Positions 26,877-35,924 of a stretch of DNA of 61,466 nucleotides are shown one piece after another. The number at the start of each line of letters is the position of its first letter. The stretch's first letter is position 1. The stretch is from Listeria ilorinensis (GTDB lineage: Bacteria > Bacillota > Bacilli > Lactobacillales > Listeriaceae). The notes under the pieces are model-generated. The model did not search any database. It was not told the origin of the DNA and saw only the letters and a program-made list of their open reading frames with translations. The stretch is taken from contig NZ_CAJYCN010000017.1 of the NCBI RefSeq assembly GCF_913566895.1, positions 1-61,466 of the forward strand, written 5' to 3'. The position numbers and the translations under genes are program-made.

Positions 26877-27323
26877 ATAAACAACCTCGAAATCTTCGAA
26901 AACAACTTCCATCTCCCATGAAAACGTATAGCCGCACTGCTCTCCTTCCTCAGTAAAAAAGTGGATGTGGTTATTTTGCCATGATTCCAAATTTTCATCT
27001 TCACCTTCACGTTTACATATATCGAAAGTCATCTCTTTGAACGGCAGTATCATGACTTGTTTGGTTTGGATAACGGCATGCGGTTTCCCTGCCCAGTCTG
27101 TGATAATGGAAAAGTCACCAGCTTTCGGGATTGATTCGCCGCTCCCTTCGAAATAAGCCAGACTGGAACATGTCGCCTTCTTTTTTCCATCTAATACTAA
27201 TTGCAGCAGCTCATTGGCCATTCGCTCATTGCTGCCGAAACAAAAGCTCTCTAAATAGTTGGTATCCGTTTCTTTCCTCGTATCTGCCAGAAATTGTTGC
27301 CAATATTGTTTTATCCGTTCCAT
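26868..27323 (-). CDS. ASCH-domain protein
   Basis: A 151-residue protein with the ASCH core: KKKATCSSLAYFE, GDFSIITDWAGKPHAVIQTKQV (in parts) and FKEMTFDICKREGEDE. ASCH domains bind RNA or act as nucleoside amidohydrolases; the role here is unknown. Start at the ATG at 27323 (MERIKQYW) with GGAGG 9 nt upstream. It is a separate transcription unit downstream of the van-like cluster. Confidence 0.85.
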   Translation of the reverse strand: MERIKQYWQQFLADTRKETDTNYLESFCFGSNERMANELLQLVLDGKKKATCSSLAYFEGSGESIPKAGDFSIITDWAGKPHAVIQTKQVMILPFKEMTFDICKREGEDENLESWQNNHIHFFTEEGEQCGYTFSWEMEVVFEDFEVVYIK

Positions 27324-27387
27324 TCCTGCTTTCCTCCATTCTTCTTCTTTCAATCCTAACCTAAACCCCGTCAAGATTTGTTTTTGC

Positions 27388-27419
27388 TTGATAAAAATCC
27401 ACCTGTAAAACAGATGGAT
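27388..27419 (-). terminator. Terminator after the van-like cluster
   Basis: On the minus strand AAATCCATCTG pairs with CAGGTGGATTT (one wobble pair) and is followed by TTAT. Confidence 0.7.
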
Positions 27420-27451
27420 TTGCTCATCCCCATACTTTCAGCAAAGGCTTT

Positions 27452-29551
27452 TCATTCTTTAAGCTTAACGCGCGGGCCGATGCGGCTGAAAAGCTCATTC
27501 GTGATGGTTCCAAGTTTATCAGCTGTTTTTTCCGGTTCAAAAAGGATAGTCACGAGCTGCTCTAGTTCAAATCTCTGGTCACCAAGATCAATGCACAACA
27601 TATCCATACAAATATTGCCGATCACTGGATATATTTGATGGTCGATTTCTACTTTAAGATCTTTTTGGGAAAGCTCCCGCGGGATTCCATCTGCATACCC
27701 GATGGCTGCTATCCCAATATTGGTCGCTTTTTTGGTTTGAAAATTAGTCCCGTAACCAATCCACTCGCCCTCTGCTACGCGTTTTTGATTAATTAGAGTC
27801 GCTTGAATTTTCAGCACCGGTTTCAAAGGCAGCATTCGACTGCCCGGGCTTGCCTCTTCACTTAAACTGCCGTATAGGAAAATACCAATTCGCACTAGAT
27901 CATACTGCAATTCTGGATAATTTAAAACACCATAACTGCTTTGTAAATGTGTTTTGCCAGTTTCGATTCCCTGCCCACGTAAAAAGGCAAGCAATTTGTC
28001 GAAACGATCGATCTGCTGCCTTGTTCGCTGGACAGAAAGAGCATCCAGCTGATCAGCAGAGCCTAAATGTGAAAAGATCCCCTCTACCTTTAAATTGGAG
28101 GCTGTATAATACCCAGCAATTTTAGCAGTCTCTTCTGACGTCATTCCCAATCGATGCATCCCTGTATCGATTTTGAGATGCACACGAAGCGGTCTTTTTG
28201 CTACTTTTTCCAATTCTACCGCATGCTGGTGACTGACAACAGATTGAATGCAGTCATAGTAACAGATTCGATCCACTTCACTCGGTGGGGTGTAGCCAAG
28301 AATCAAAATCTCACCGTCAATGCCGGCCCGCCTCAGCCCGATCGCTTCTTGTAAAGTGGCTACCGCAAAATAGCGCACGCCTTGTGCAAGCAAATGCCGA
28401 GAGACTGCCACATCGCCATGCCCATATGCGTTTGCTTTTACAATCGCCAGAACTTCCGATTGTGGCACGAATCTTTGAATTTGCTGGAGATTGTGCGTCA
28501 AATTATTCAAATGAAGCACCTTTTCAGCACGTTTCCCATGGGAGCGCTGCTGCTTTTTCCATTTCGGCTTCTTCCAGTTTAAATAAATTTCCGCGCTTAG
28601 AAAGCTCAAGATCACAATTCCTACAAATTGGATAAAAGAAGGAAGTTGCACGCCCGTCAATTTTGTCGCCAGATAGCATAGATAGATCCACCACGGATGA
28701 ATGACATACATATAAAGTGACAAGGAACGGACATTTTTCAAATAGTGTCCCCGACAACTGAGCAGCCATTCATAGAGCCCCAACATGACGAATGGCAGCG
28801 TCAAATACATGGCGTCATGTTTAGCAAAATGAAAGGTATGCACCAACCACCCTTCAGTAAGAAGAAGTAGCACAAAAAACCACAGATATTTGGCAAAACC
28901 CAGCCGAGCCTTTCGATAAAAAATCACACCGAATAAAAAGAATAATGGCGCTAGAAATAATCCGTCACGTGTTGTGCCAAAAATTGTTAAAATTGAATTG
29001 GCAAGGTCGCCAACGACTGGAACCTGCTGCAGAATCCCATTATAAGTTTCAATCAATGTCCCCGCCACATATAAACCACAAGAAACCGCCAGAGCTCGTT
29101 TTAGTCCCCACCAGTCGAGCATTTTTTTACTGATCCATATCCCTAGAATCCACGAAGGAAAATACCAAAGATGATAGAAAAAGCCGTTCAAAAATGCCTC
29201 CTGCAAAAAGTCCAATAGGGACATGCCCGGCGCCACATTGCCATTCAAGACCGCAAGCGGCAAATAGAGCAGAGTCACTAGACCATACATCCCCAGCATC
29301 TGTCGCGTTTTCACTTTCAAATGTCGTTCATGCAAATAGGTACGCGTCTTTGCATAGGGGCCCAGTAGATAATAACCGGATACCATAAAGAAAAACGGCA
29401 CTGCCACCCGAAACAGCGTTAGCGTGATCAAAGCATCGCCAGTTTCCCAAAAAGAAGCAAATGGATATGTATGAATGGCAATCACCATAATGGCTGCCAC
29501 TAGTCGAAAGTCATCAATGGCCCAATGCGTGTCTTGTTTCGCCTCTCTCAT
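27452..29551 (-). CDS. vanT: VanT-like membrane serine/alanine racemase
   Basis: A 699-residue fusion. Residues about 10-325 are an acyltransferase-3-like membrane domain with about ten helices, beginning WAIDDFRLVAAIMVIAIHT. Residues about 343-699 are an alanine-racemase domain with the PLP lysine Lys372 in AIVKANAYGHGD, HLKIDTGMHRLGM and the second-base region GNICMDM. This two-part layout is that of VanT, which supplies D-serine to the cell in VanC/E/G-type glycopeptide resistance. The phosphate-contacting Tyr of alanine racemases, in ISYRVPR, aligns with Pro693 in RIGPRVK. It overlaps vanXY by 4 nt. Confidence 0.88.
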   Translation of the reverse strand: MREAKQDTHWAIDDFRLVAAIMVIAIHTYPFASFWETGDALITLTLFRVAVPFFFMVSGYYLLGPYAKTRTYLHERHLKVKTRQMLGMYGLVTLLYLPLAVLNGNVAPGMSLLDFLQEAFLNGFFYHLWYFPSWILGIWISKKMLDWWGLKRALAVSCGLYVAGTLIETYNGILQQVPVVGDLANSILTIFGTTRDGLFLAPLFFLFGVIFYRKARLGFAKYLWFFVLLLLTEGWLVHTFHFAKHDAMYLTLPFVMLGLYEWLLSCRGHYLKNVRSLSLYMYVIHPWWIYLCYLATKLTGVQLPSFIQFVGIVILSFLSAEIYLNWKKPKWKKQQRSHGKRAEKVLHLNNLTHNLQQIQRFVPQSEVLAIVKANAYGHGDVAVSRHLLAQGVRYFAVATLQEAIGLRRAGIDGEILILGYTPPSEVDRICYYDCIQSVVSHQHAVELEKVAKRPLRVHLKIDTGMHRLGMTSEETAKIAGYYTASNLKVEGIFSHLGSADQLDALSVQRTRQQIDRFDKLLAFLRGQGIETGKTHLQSSYGVLNYPELQYDLVRIGIFLYGSLSEEASPGSRMLPLKPVLKIQATLINQKRVAEGEWIGYGTNFQTKKATNIGIAAIGYADGIPRELSQKDLKVEIDHQIYPVIGNICMDMLCIDLGDQRFELEQLVTILFEPEKTADKLGTITNELFSRIGPRVKLKE

Positions 29552-30105
29552 CGACTCATCACTTCTTCAAGATATTCTTCTAGCACCAGCCCTCTTTCTG
29601 TGATCCGCTGACTATGCGGCAGTCCAACATAGCGAAAATGCCATGGTTCATGGGCGATCCCTGTGATTTTTGTCTTCTCATCCGCTAAGTACCGCATAAT
29701 GAACCCAAAATTCGCCATTTCGTTTAGAAACGCTTCAACAACTGGGTGATCCTGAAAGTCCGGTGCAATTTCACCCACTGTCCCGTTTTTTATGCTAAGA
29801 TCAACTGCAAATCCTGTATGATGCTCACTGCAATATGGCAAGGCCACGTAAGCATTCGTATAGGCAAGACCATTTTCCTCAATAGAAGTTTGAAAAAGTT
29901 CTGTCTGCTCACGAATTGATCGAAAGCCACTTGTCAGTTGGATCAGATGATGGGGATCCACTTTTGTCAAAAGAGCACTGAGCGCTTCGGCAGTCTGTTT
30001 TTCCAAAAAAATCCCCTGCCAGGCATCTACCAGTTTAAGCGGTTCAGGATTAAAATCAGAAGGAAGAGGAACTGTTTCACTGACAAGTAGCAGATAGTCC
30101 TTCAT
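29548..30105 (-). CDS. vanXY: VanXY-like D,D-dipeptidase/carboxypeptidase
   Basis: A 185-residue zinc peptidase of the VanXY/VanY family, lacking a signal peptide or anchor, so cytoplasmic like VanXYC. Zinc and catalytic residues are visible: SEHHTGFAVD (His95, Asp102) and HEPWHFRYVGLPHS (Glu153, His156). VanXY enzymes cut D-Ala-D-Ala dipeptide and the terminal D-Ala of precursors, leaving D-Ala-D-Ser forms to dominate. Its ATG shares one base with the ligase stop (TGATG), and its own stop overlaps vanT by 4 nt. Confidence 0.9.
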   Translation of the reverse strand: MKDYLLLVSETVPLPSDFNPEPLKLVDAWQGIFLEKQTAEALSALLTKVDPHHLIQLTSGFRSIREQTELFQTSIEENGLAYTNAYVALPYCSEHHTGFAVDLSIKNGTVGEIAPDFQDHPVVEAFLNEMANFGFIMRYLADEKTKITGIAHEPWHFRYVGLPHSQRITERGLVLEEYLEEVMSR

Positions 30106-31139
30106 CAGTCTTCACTTCCCAAATAGTTTTGCAGTAAAAGTTCGATCAATGCCGTATAATCAATCCCTAGTTCGGCAAACATTCGAGGAAAGCGGGACTG
30201 CCCTGTGAACCCTGGCATCGTATTGATCTCATTCAAATAAATCTCTCCTGTTTTATCAAGGAAAAAATCGACACGTGCTAAGTCCCGGCAACCGAAAGAA
30301 ACAAACAATCGCTCGGCTAACTCTGCCACTTGTCTTTTTACTGCATCTGACACGCGTGCTGGCTGATGAATCTCTGCTTGCTCAAGATGATACTTCTCAT
30401 GGTAATCAAAGAAACCTGCTTGCAATTCGATCTCATCCACGCTACCAATGATCCGCTCACCCTGCTGTTCTAAAATGCCGCAACCAATCTCGATCCCATC
30501 GACCGCTTTTTCAATCGTAATGATCCGGTCATAGCGAAAAGCCTCTTCCATTGCCTCACGCAGTTCCTCTTCGGTGTGTGCCTTTGAGATTCCAATTGAT
30601 GAACCGCCTCGTAAAGGTTTGACAAAAACGGGATAGCCATATCGTGCAATAAACACTTCCGGAATTTCTTGCTTCGTCAAAGTGACCGCCGGTGTTGCCT
30701 GAACGCCGCTTGTGGCCGCTAGTTGGTGGGTCAGTTTTTTATTGAAGCAGATCGCCGAGCTGGTCACATCGCAGCCCACGTAAGGAATCTCCAACATTTC
30801 AAGAACCCCCTGCAAAATCCCGTCTTCGCCTTGCTGTCCATGAATAACAGGAAAAATCAAATCGGGTACATGGAATTCCATCTGATCGCGGTCATATAAG
30901 CCTTTGCTTGCCTCGGAAATCACTGGCTGGATATGGGTACTTGTCTGAAGCCAGCGCTCGCTTTTCCCATCAATCACATAGTCCCCTGATAGCAGCCGCC
31001 ATTCGCCTTTTTGGGTGATGCAGATTTGCAGAATCTGATATTTTTCATGATCCATTGCATCAATGACCGCCCGCGCTGATTTCAGCGACACCTCATATTC
31101 CGTAGATTTTCCGCCAAAGATAACCGCAATTTTTTTCAT
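30105..31139 (-). CDS. VanC/E/G-type D-alanine-D-serine ligase (ATP-grasp)
   Basis: A 344-residue ATP-grasp ligase beginning MKKIAVIFGGKSTEYEVSL. Features are HGQQGEDGILQG, the Gly-rich RGGSSIGISK (residues 177-186), omega loop FFDYHEKYH (243-251) and NEINTMPGFTG. The EKY-type loop is that of VanC/VanE/VanG D-Ala-D-Ser ligases; VanA/VanB D-lactate ligases have a different loop. It is also unlike the Listeria housekeeping Ddl that I recall. Its neighbours (VanXY, VanT) fit. Start at ATG 31139 with AGAGGAGG upstream; the frame to 31211 has no RBS. D-Ala-D-Ala activity is still possible. Confidence 0.85.
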   Translation of the reverse strand: MKKIAVIFGGKSTEYEVSLKSARAVIDAMDHEKYQILQICITQKGEWRLLSGDYVIDGKSERWLQTSTHIQPVISEASKGLYDRDQMEFHVPDLIFPVIHGQQGEDGILQGVLEMLEIPYVGCDVTSSAICFNKKLTHQLAATSGVQATPAVTLTKQEIPEVFIARYGYPVFVKPLRGGSSIGISKAHTEEELREAMEEAFRYDRIITIEKAVDGIEIGCGILEQQGERIIGSVDEIELQAGFFDYHEKYHLEQAEIHQPARVSDAVKRQVAELAERLFVSFGCRDLARVDFFLDKTGEIYLNEINTMPGFTGQSRFPRMFAELGIDYTALIELLLQNYLGSED

Positions 31140-31178
31140 TTTGAAATCCTCCTCTTTCTTTTCACTTGAGATAAATTC

Positions 31179-31184
31179 ATTATA
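31179..31184 (-). promoter_or_regulatory. -10 element of the van-like operon
   Basis: Minus strand TATAAT, 40 nt before the ligase ATG, inside CTATAATGA. No good -35 is visible at 17 nt, which leaves room for an activator. No vanR/vanS pair is adjacent. Confidence 0.5.
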
Positions 31185-31251
31185 GAAAAAATAGTTCGAA
31201 TTTTTCCGCAAGAAAATTTAAAGAAATTGCAAGGAGAAGGTTAATTTTTTC

Positions 31252-31292
31252 CTATAAAAAAACTCCCAAATGACCGAATGATCACTTGGAAG
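31252..31292 (-). terminator. Terminator after ndh, isolating the van-like operon
   Basis: On the minus strand ACTTCCAAGTGA pairs with TCATTTGGGAGT over 12 positions (with wobbles), followed by seven T. The van-like genes therefore need their own promoter. Confidence 0.8.
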
Positions 31293-31304
31293 TTGGGATA
31301 TTGC

Positions 31305-32513
31305 TTATTTATAAAATTTAAATTTACCTTTATTCATCATAATGCCAGGACCCCCGATTTGCAGAAGCGCCCGGTCATCAATGACTTTTTTCATCACACT
31401 AGCCGGATAGCCTTTCAGACTTTTACCAAAGACAACGCCGATCGCATCATTATCGCCCAGTGAGCAGACAGTCCCTTTTTCATGATAAACAAAGTCGACC
31501 AGATCGGTTTCACCTTTGATCATTTTTGTCAGATTGACCGCAGCCACGTCAGCCTGCTGCATTGCAATTTGTGCAGTTGGCGGATATGGACGTTCATTTG
31601 CAGGATTGATGATTAGCGAACAGTCACCAACGATCAGAATTTCTTCATTGCCCGGTACAGTCAAATTATTATTGACCTTCACACGACCGCGACCTGCTTC
31701 AAAGCCCGAAGCTTCAATCACACGGTTGCCGCGAACACCTGCTGCCCAGATAATCGTACCCGCTTTTATCTCTTTGACCTCTTCGCCTTCCGCATATTTC
31801 ACACCATCAGCCGTCGCTTCTTTCACAGGCTTTCCAACATAAAATTCAACGCCGCGATCTTCAAGAACACCTACCCCATAATCAACCAGTTTGGCATCGA
31901 ACTGCGGCAACACTTTTGGCGCTGCTTCCATGCAAACGATGCGGACTTTTTCACGCGGAACATCGTACGTTTTGACAAGCTCAGGAATGCGATTTGTCAG
32001 CTCACCTAGAAACTCAATTCCAGTAAAACCGGCACCACCTACGATGATAGTCAGTAATTCATCTTTTTGTTCCGTTTTCCATTTAGCAAACTGCGCTTCG
32101 ATATGAGCACGGATTTTTTTAACAGACTCAATGCTTGTGATGGTTAAAGCATATTCTTTCAAGCCTTGAATCCCAAATGTTTCAGCTTCAGATCCCAGAC
32201 CAATCAGTAGATAGTCATACGAAATCTCTCCTTCTTGCGCAAGTGTAACAGTTTTTTCATCTTTGTTGATTTTTATTACCGTATCTTGGATGAACGTTGT
32301 TTTTGCAGGGTCTACGACTTTTGAAATTGGATAAATCAGTTTCTCCGGTGCCAAAGTTCCCGCAGCCGCTTCGTGCAGCCAAGTTGTTTCATGATGATAG
32401 TCATTCTTATTGACGAGCACAAATTCTGCATCTAGATTCGCCTGCTGTAATTTTTTGAGTGTTTTTAAACCACCATAACCTGCACCAAGAATGACAACTT
32501 TTGATTTACTCAT
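31305..32513 (-). CDS. ndh: Type II NADH dehydrogenase
   Basis: A 402-residue flavoprotein that passes electrons from NADH to menaquinone without proton pumping. Two dinucleotide-binding folds are seen: VVILGAGYGGLKT (FAD, residues 5-17) and LTIIVGGAGFTGIEFLGEL (NADH, about 155-173). TIIWAAGVRG and the second FAD segment ILIVGDCS complete the family pattern. No transmembrane helix; a peripheral membrane enzyme. Two inverted repeats upstream (32561-32586, 32616-32635) may control it. Confidence 0.95.
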   Translation of the reverse strand: MSKSKVVILGAGYGGLKTLKKLQQANLDAEFVLVNKNDYHHETTWLHEAAAGTLAPEKLIYPISKVVDPAKTTFIQDTVIKINKDEKTVTLAQEGEISYDYLLIGLGSEAETFGIQGLKEYALTITSIESVKKIRAHIEAQFAKWKTEQKDELLTIIVGGAGFTGIEFLGELTNRIPELVKTYDVPREKVRIVCMEAAPKVLPQFDAKLVDYGVGVLEDRGVEFYVGKPVKEATADGVKYAEGEEVKEIKAGTIIWAAGVRGNRVIEASGFEAGRGRVKVNNNLTVPGNEEILIVGDCSLIINPANERPYPPTAQIAMQQADVAAVNLTKMIKGETDLVDFVYHEKGTVCSLGDNDAIGVVFGKSLKGYPASVMKKVIDDRALLQIGGPGIMMNKGKFKFYK

Positions 32514-33018
32514 CTGTAATCACATCTACTTTCCCTTTATATTTTTTCTCACAAACATGCTTGTAATAAAATCTGCTTCATTACAACTATGTAGATTGCG
32601 CTAATAACCTACGAATAAGTGAAATTCTCCACTTACAAACTATATGATAGTATTTTTACCCCCTCTTTTCAAGGAAGTAAGCTCCAAATCATTGGACTTT
32701 TTCACCAGCTTTCATTGGTATAGATGAATTTTTTCAAACGAACCTTTCATACACCTATCCGCACAACTTTCTGCTTTTCAGACAAATGAATCGGTCTGGT
32801 TGTCAGCGCTTTCACTAAGAAATGAAGATTAGTAATAAATACCCACATTTGTGAAAAACCAAACTTAATCGCGCCTTTTCTTGGAGTTAAGATTGTTCAT
32901 AAATAAGAGCTTTCCCACTGAATCACCGCAATCCGCAAAACATTCTTTTTAAATTTTTTATGATAGAATGATTTTATTGTAGCAATCAGCTATAGAACAC
33001 GTATTGGAGGGAAAAGTT
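32514..33018. promoter_or_regulatory. Divergent control region of ndh and yumC with two inverted repeats
   Basis: No ORF is supported here. TTGTAAT-N12-ATTACAA (32561-32586) and TAAGTG-N8-CACTTA (32616-32635) are perfect inverted repeats on the ndh side. Neither has the TTGTGA-N6-TCACAA spacing of a Rex site, although the bases resemble it. On the yumC side TATGATAGAAT near 32960 could serve as -10. The middle (about 32640-32940) shows nothing I can name. Confidence 0.4.
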
Positions 33019-34014
33019 TTGGATGAAAAAACCAAAATTTATGATATAACGATTATCGGCGGTGGTCCTGTTGGCTTATTCGCAGCTTTTTATGCCGGTA
33101 TGCGTAGCGCAAGCGTGAAAATAATCGAAAGCATGCCCCAATTAGGTGGACAACTTGCAGCGCTTTATCCTGAAAAATACATCTATGACATTCCCGGATT
33201 TCCGGCCGTACGCGCACAGGAACTTGTCAACCGTTTGATCGAGCAGATGCAGCCGTTCAAACCGGTCACCTGCTTGGAAGAGGCCGTCACAATGGTTGAA
33301 AAACAGGCGGATGGTACATTTGAAATCACCACGTCGAAAGACATTCACTATAGTAAAGCACTCATCATTACTGCCGGCAACGGGGCATTCCAGCCTCGAC
33401 GCCTTGAACTACCAGAAGCCGAGCAATTCGAAGGAAAGCATCTGCATTATTTTATCAATGATCTAAGCAAATTCAAAGACAAGCATGTCGCAGTCTGCGG
33501 TGGTGGAGATTCTGCAGTTGACTGGGCACTAATGTTGGAACCCGTCGCAGCTTCTGTTTCGATCGTTCATCGACGCAAAGCATTTCGGGCACATGAACAT
33601 AGTGTCGAAAAGTTAGAAAGTTCTCGTGTAGAGATTCTGACTCCATTCATTCCGACTGGCATTCAAAGTACTGATGATCAAATTTCTGCTGTCGAATTGC
33701 AGGAAGTGAAAGGGGAGCAGACAAAAACACTGGAAATTGATGATTTCATTGTCAATTATGGCTTTGTCTCTTCACTCGGTCCTATTAAAGACTGGGGGCT
33801 TACCATTGAGCGCAATTCCATCATTGTCAATTCTAAAATGGAAACCTCCATCTCCGGCATTTATGGGGCAGGCGACATTTGCTCATATGATGGCAAGGTC
33901 AAGCTGATTGCAACTGGCTTTGGTGAGGCTCCAACTGCGGTCAATAATGCCATGAATTATATAGATCCAAAAGTCCGTGTCCAACCTATGCATTCCACTT
34001 CCCTTTTTGCCTGA
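33019..34014 (+). CDS. yumC: Ferredoxin/flavodoxin-NADP+ reductase, YumC type
   Basis: A 331-residue thioredoxin-reductase-like flavoprotein without the CXXC motif, which identifies the YumC ferredoxin-NADP+ reductase family. FAD site [16 protein letters not shown] is near the start, NADPH site [15 protein letters not shown] near residue 160, and [14 protein letters not shown] near residue 280. It supplies electrons to flavodoxin or ferredoxin. I chose TTG 33019 because GGAGGG lies 7 nt upstream and the homologous protein starts just before [13 protein letters not shown]. Confidence 0.93.
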   Translation: MDEKTKIYDITIIGGGPVGLFAAFYAGMRSASVKIIESMPQLGGQLAALYPEKYIYDIPGFPAVRAQELVNRLIEQMQPFKPVTCLEEAVTMVEKQADGTFEITTSKDIHYSKALIITAGNGAFQPRRLELPEAEQFEGKHLHYFINDLSKFKDKHVAVCGGGDSAVDWALMLEPVAASVSIVHRRKAFRAHEHSVEKLESSRVEILTPFIPTGIQSTDDQISAVELQEVKGEQTKTLEIDDFIVNYGFVSSLGPIKDWGLTIERNSIIVNSKMETSISGIYGAGDICSYDGKVKLIATGFGEAPTAVNNAMNYIDPKVRVQPMHSTSLFA

Positions 34015-34075
34015 ACGTTTCAAATTGAAAAGGTCGGGAAAAGAAAACTAGCCCCAAAAAACAAGGAGGTCTATT

Positions 34076-34708
34076 ATGAACGTCTTGGTAATTGGTGCTA
34101 ACGGGAAGATTGGACGACAAATCGTTCAAAAGTTGGCACTTGAAAAAGGTTACTTTGTGCGCGCAATGATCCGTGATGTCCATCAAACTGAGGCACTCGA
34201 AAAATTAGGTGGAAAACCTATTATTGCCGATTTGGAAAAAGATTTTCGATATGCCTATGATGAAGTGGACGCTGTCGTCTTTACAGCCGGTTCAGGAGGG
34301 CACACGGGTCCTGATAAAACGATTGCAGTTGATCAGGATGGTGCAATTAGAGCGATTCAATTTGCCAAAGAAAAAAATGTCCCTCGTTTTGTCATGATCA
34401 GCTCCATTCATGCTGGTGAGCCAGACAAAGGTCCAAGTTCTCTAGCGCACTATTTAACTGCAAAAGGAAAAGCTGATCAAGCACTTATTGAAAGTGGCTT
34501 AGATTATACGATCATCCGTCCTGTCACGCTGACAGATGGTGCAGGTACTGGAAAAGTCAGTGATCCAGCAATAAGCGGTAACACCACGATCCCACGTGCA
34601 GATGTTGCTGCATTTGCTAGTGCTGTTTTACCCGTCAAAGAAAGTTATGGGAAAATTTACGAATTAGCAACAGGAGAGACCGAGATCGAACACTATTTAA
34701 CTTCATAA
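34076..34708 (+). CDS. NAD(P)-binding SDR-like protein, YhfK type
   Basis: A 210-residue atypical short-chain dehydrogenase with the Rossmann motif VIGANGKIGRQIVQ at residues 4-17, VVFTAGSGGHTGPDKT and YTIIRPVTLTDG. It lacks the classical YXXXK pair, so it is an NmrA/YhfK-like NAD(P)-binding protein with unknown substrate. ACAAGGAGG lies 7 nt before the ATG. It follows yumC by 61 bp. Confidence 0.88.
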   Translation: MNVLVIGANGKIGRQIVQKLALEKGYFVRAMIRDVHQTEALEKLGGKPIIADLEKDFRYAYDEVDAVVFTAGSGGHTGPDKTIAVDQDGAIRAIQFAKEKNVPRFVMISSIHAGEPDKGPSSLAHYLTAKGKADQALIESGLDYTIIRPVTLTDGAGTGKVSDPAISGNTTIPRADVAAFASAVLPVKESYGKIYELATGETEIEHYLTS

Positions 34709-34709
34709 A

Positions 34710-34745
34710 CAAAACACCCACTCGTGAAAATGAGTGGGTGTTTAT
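34710..34745. terminator. Bidirectional terminator between the SDR gene and uspA
   Basis: AACACCCACTC pairs with GAGTGGGTGTT around an 8-nt loop; T- and A-runs on the two sides. Confidence 0.9.
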
Positions 34746-34748
34746 TGA

Positions 34749-35183
34749 TCATCTAGCAACTAATACATCGCAAACCGCATGTTGCACAACATAAGACGAG
34801 ATACTGCCTAACAAGACTTTTTCAATTCGATTCAGCCCTGTTGCCCCGCAGATAATCAAGTCTGCTCCATAAACAGTTGGCAATTCTTCTGCTAACAATT
34901 TTTTAGGATTTCCTTTTTCTACGAAACTGCCGACCGATTCTACACCCTTTTCTTTCGCCAATTCCACATGATTTTTAATACTTGCCTCTGCCTCAGCTGA
35001 AAGTTGATATTCAAAGGCCCCGCCATCTGGTGAGATCGTTGGAAAAGATCGTGTATCAATCACAGTAGCGAGTGCGAGATTTGCTCCCATTTCAAGCGCC
35101 AATTCAATTCCGCGATCAAATGCCTTTTCTGCCTCTTCTGAACCGTCCATTGCAATAAGAATCCGTTCGTATCTTTTTACCAT
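34749..35183 (-). CDS. Universal stress protein, UspA family
   Basis: A 144-residue UspA protein beginning KRYERILIAMDGSEEAEKAF, with the ATP-binding-type motif GATGLNRIEKVLLGSISSYV (G2XG9GS pattern). It is an ATP-binding stress protein of the cytoplasm. AGAGGAGAAAG lies upstream of the ATG. Monocistronic. Confidence 0.92.
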   Translation of the reverse strand: MVKRYERILIAMDGSEEAEKAFDRGIELALEMGANLALATVIDTRSFPTISPDGGAFEYQLSAEAEASIKNHVELAKEKGVESVGSFVEKGNPKKLLAEELPTVYGADLIICGATGLNRIEKVLLGSISSYVVQHAVCDVLVAR

Positions 35184-35323
35184 TTTGTCTTTCTCCTCTC
35201 TGTGAAAATCATTTCATACTTTTCTATACCATTTCCACTAAAAAAATAAACCTTTCAAGCATGCTAATATTGAGCAAATATAAAATTGCTGCGTTTCAAA
35301 TACGTTTTTCGCTTGAAAAGAAT

Positions 35324-35557
35324 TTAAATCGGATTTTCCTCAATAAATTGGTAGATCCTCTCCAAAAGCTCTGTGGCACTTGCTGCTCGAACGATCTCCC
35401 CATCCACAAGGGCAAACAGACTTGTGGCGCAAAGGTCACAATAAGTCAGACAATCGTATTCCACAACATCAATATTTGGATCCTTGTCGAGTACATCATA
35501 TGCTTCCTGTGCGCCGCTCGCCAAGTTGTTCACACAAAATTCCACGATCGGATTCAT
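35324..35557 (-). CDS. yuzB: YuzB-like protein (DUF1450)
   Basis: A 77-residue DUF1450 protein with conserved cysteines in FCVNNL and YDCLTYCDLC and the segment FALVDGEIV. The cysteines suggest a thioredoxin-like or metal-binding role, unproven. GGAGGGGG lies 7 nt before the ATG. It lies 37 bp downstream of yuzD and is probably its operon partner. Confidence 0.88.
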   Translation of the reverse strand: MNPIVEFCVNNLASGAQEAYDVLDKDPNIDVVEYDCLTYCDLCATSLFALVDGEIVRAASATELLERIYQFIEENPI

Positions 35558-35594
35558 ATAAAAGCCCCCTCCGAAGCTGCACTTTATTCTTTGA

Positions 35595-35924
35595 TTACAT
35601 GGTAGCCGTATAACCCCGGCTCGTCATAACTTGATAGATATCTTTCAGACGAGGATTGCCTTCTGCAATGATTTCACCGTCTACAACGATTACTGGATAT
35701 ATATAATCTTCCTCGACGATTTTTTTGGCCATTACTTTTTCCTCGCCTACTAATTTATCAGTAGCAAAAATGTCGACATATTCTACAATAAAAGGCTGAT
35801 CAGCAAACTTTCTGCCAATCGCCGCCCGTAACCACTCTTCAGTTTCCTTAGAGGATGGGGCGCCTACACAGCTTGCACAAATGATAGAAGAACCGTATAC
35901 ATATAACTTTGCCTCTTTTAACAT
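35595..35924 (-). CDS. yuzD: YuzD-like thioredoxin-fold protein (DUF1462)
   Basis: A 109-residue DUF1462 protein with a thioredoxin-like fold. The N-terminal motif YGSSIICASCVGAPSS contains a CXXC (CASC), followed by EETEEWLRAAI-like helix SKETEEWL and VIVVDGEIIAEGNPRL. Likely a redox or Fe-S-related helper, given the YuzB and NifU-like neighbours. Start at ATG 35924 with GAGGTG 6 nt upstream. Confidence 0.88.
   Translation of the reverse strand: MLKEAKLYVYGSSIICASCVGAPSSKETEEWLRAAIGRKFADQPFIVEYVDIFATDKLVGEEKVMAKKIVEEDYIYPVIVVDGEIIAEGNPRLKDIYQVMTSRGYTATM

Noticed and set aside
31140-31304. A vanR/vanS two-component pair for the van-like cluster
   Set aside because: Looked for on both sides; only ndh, an ASCH gene and core genes are present, so none lies in this window.
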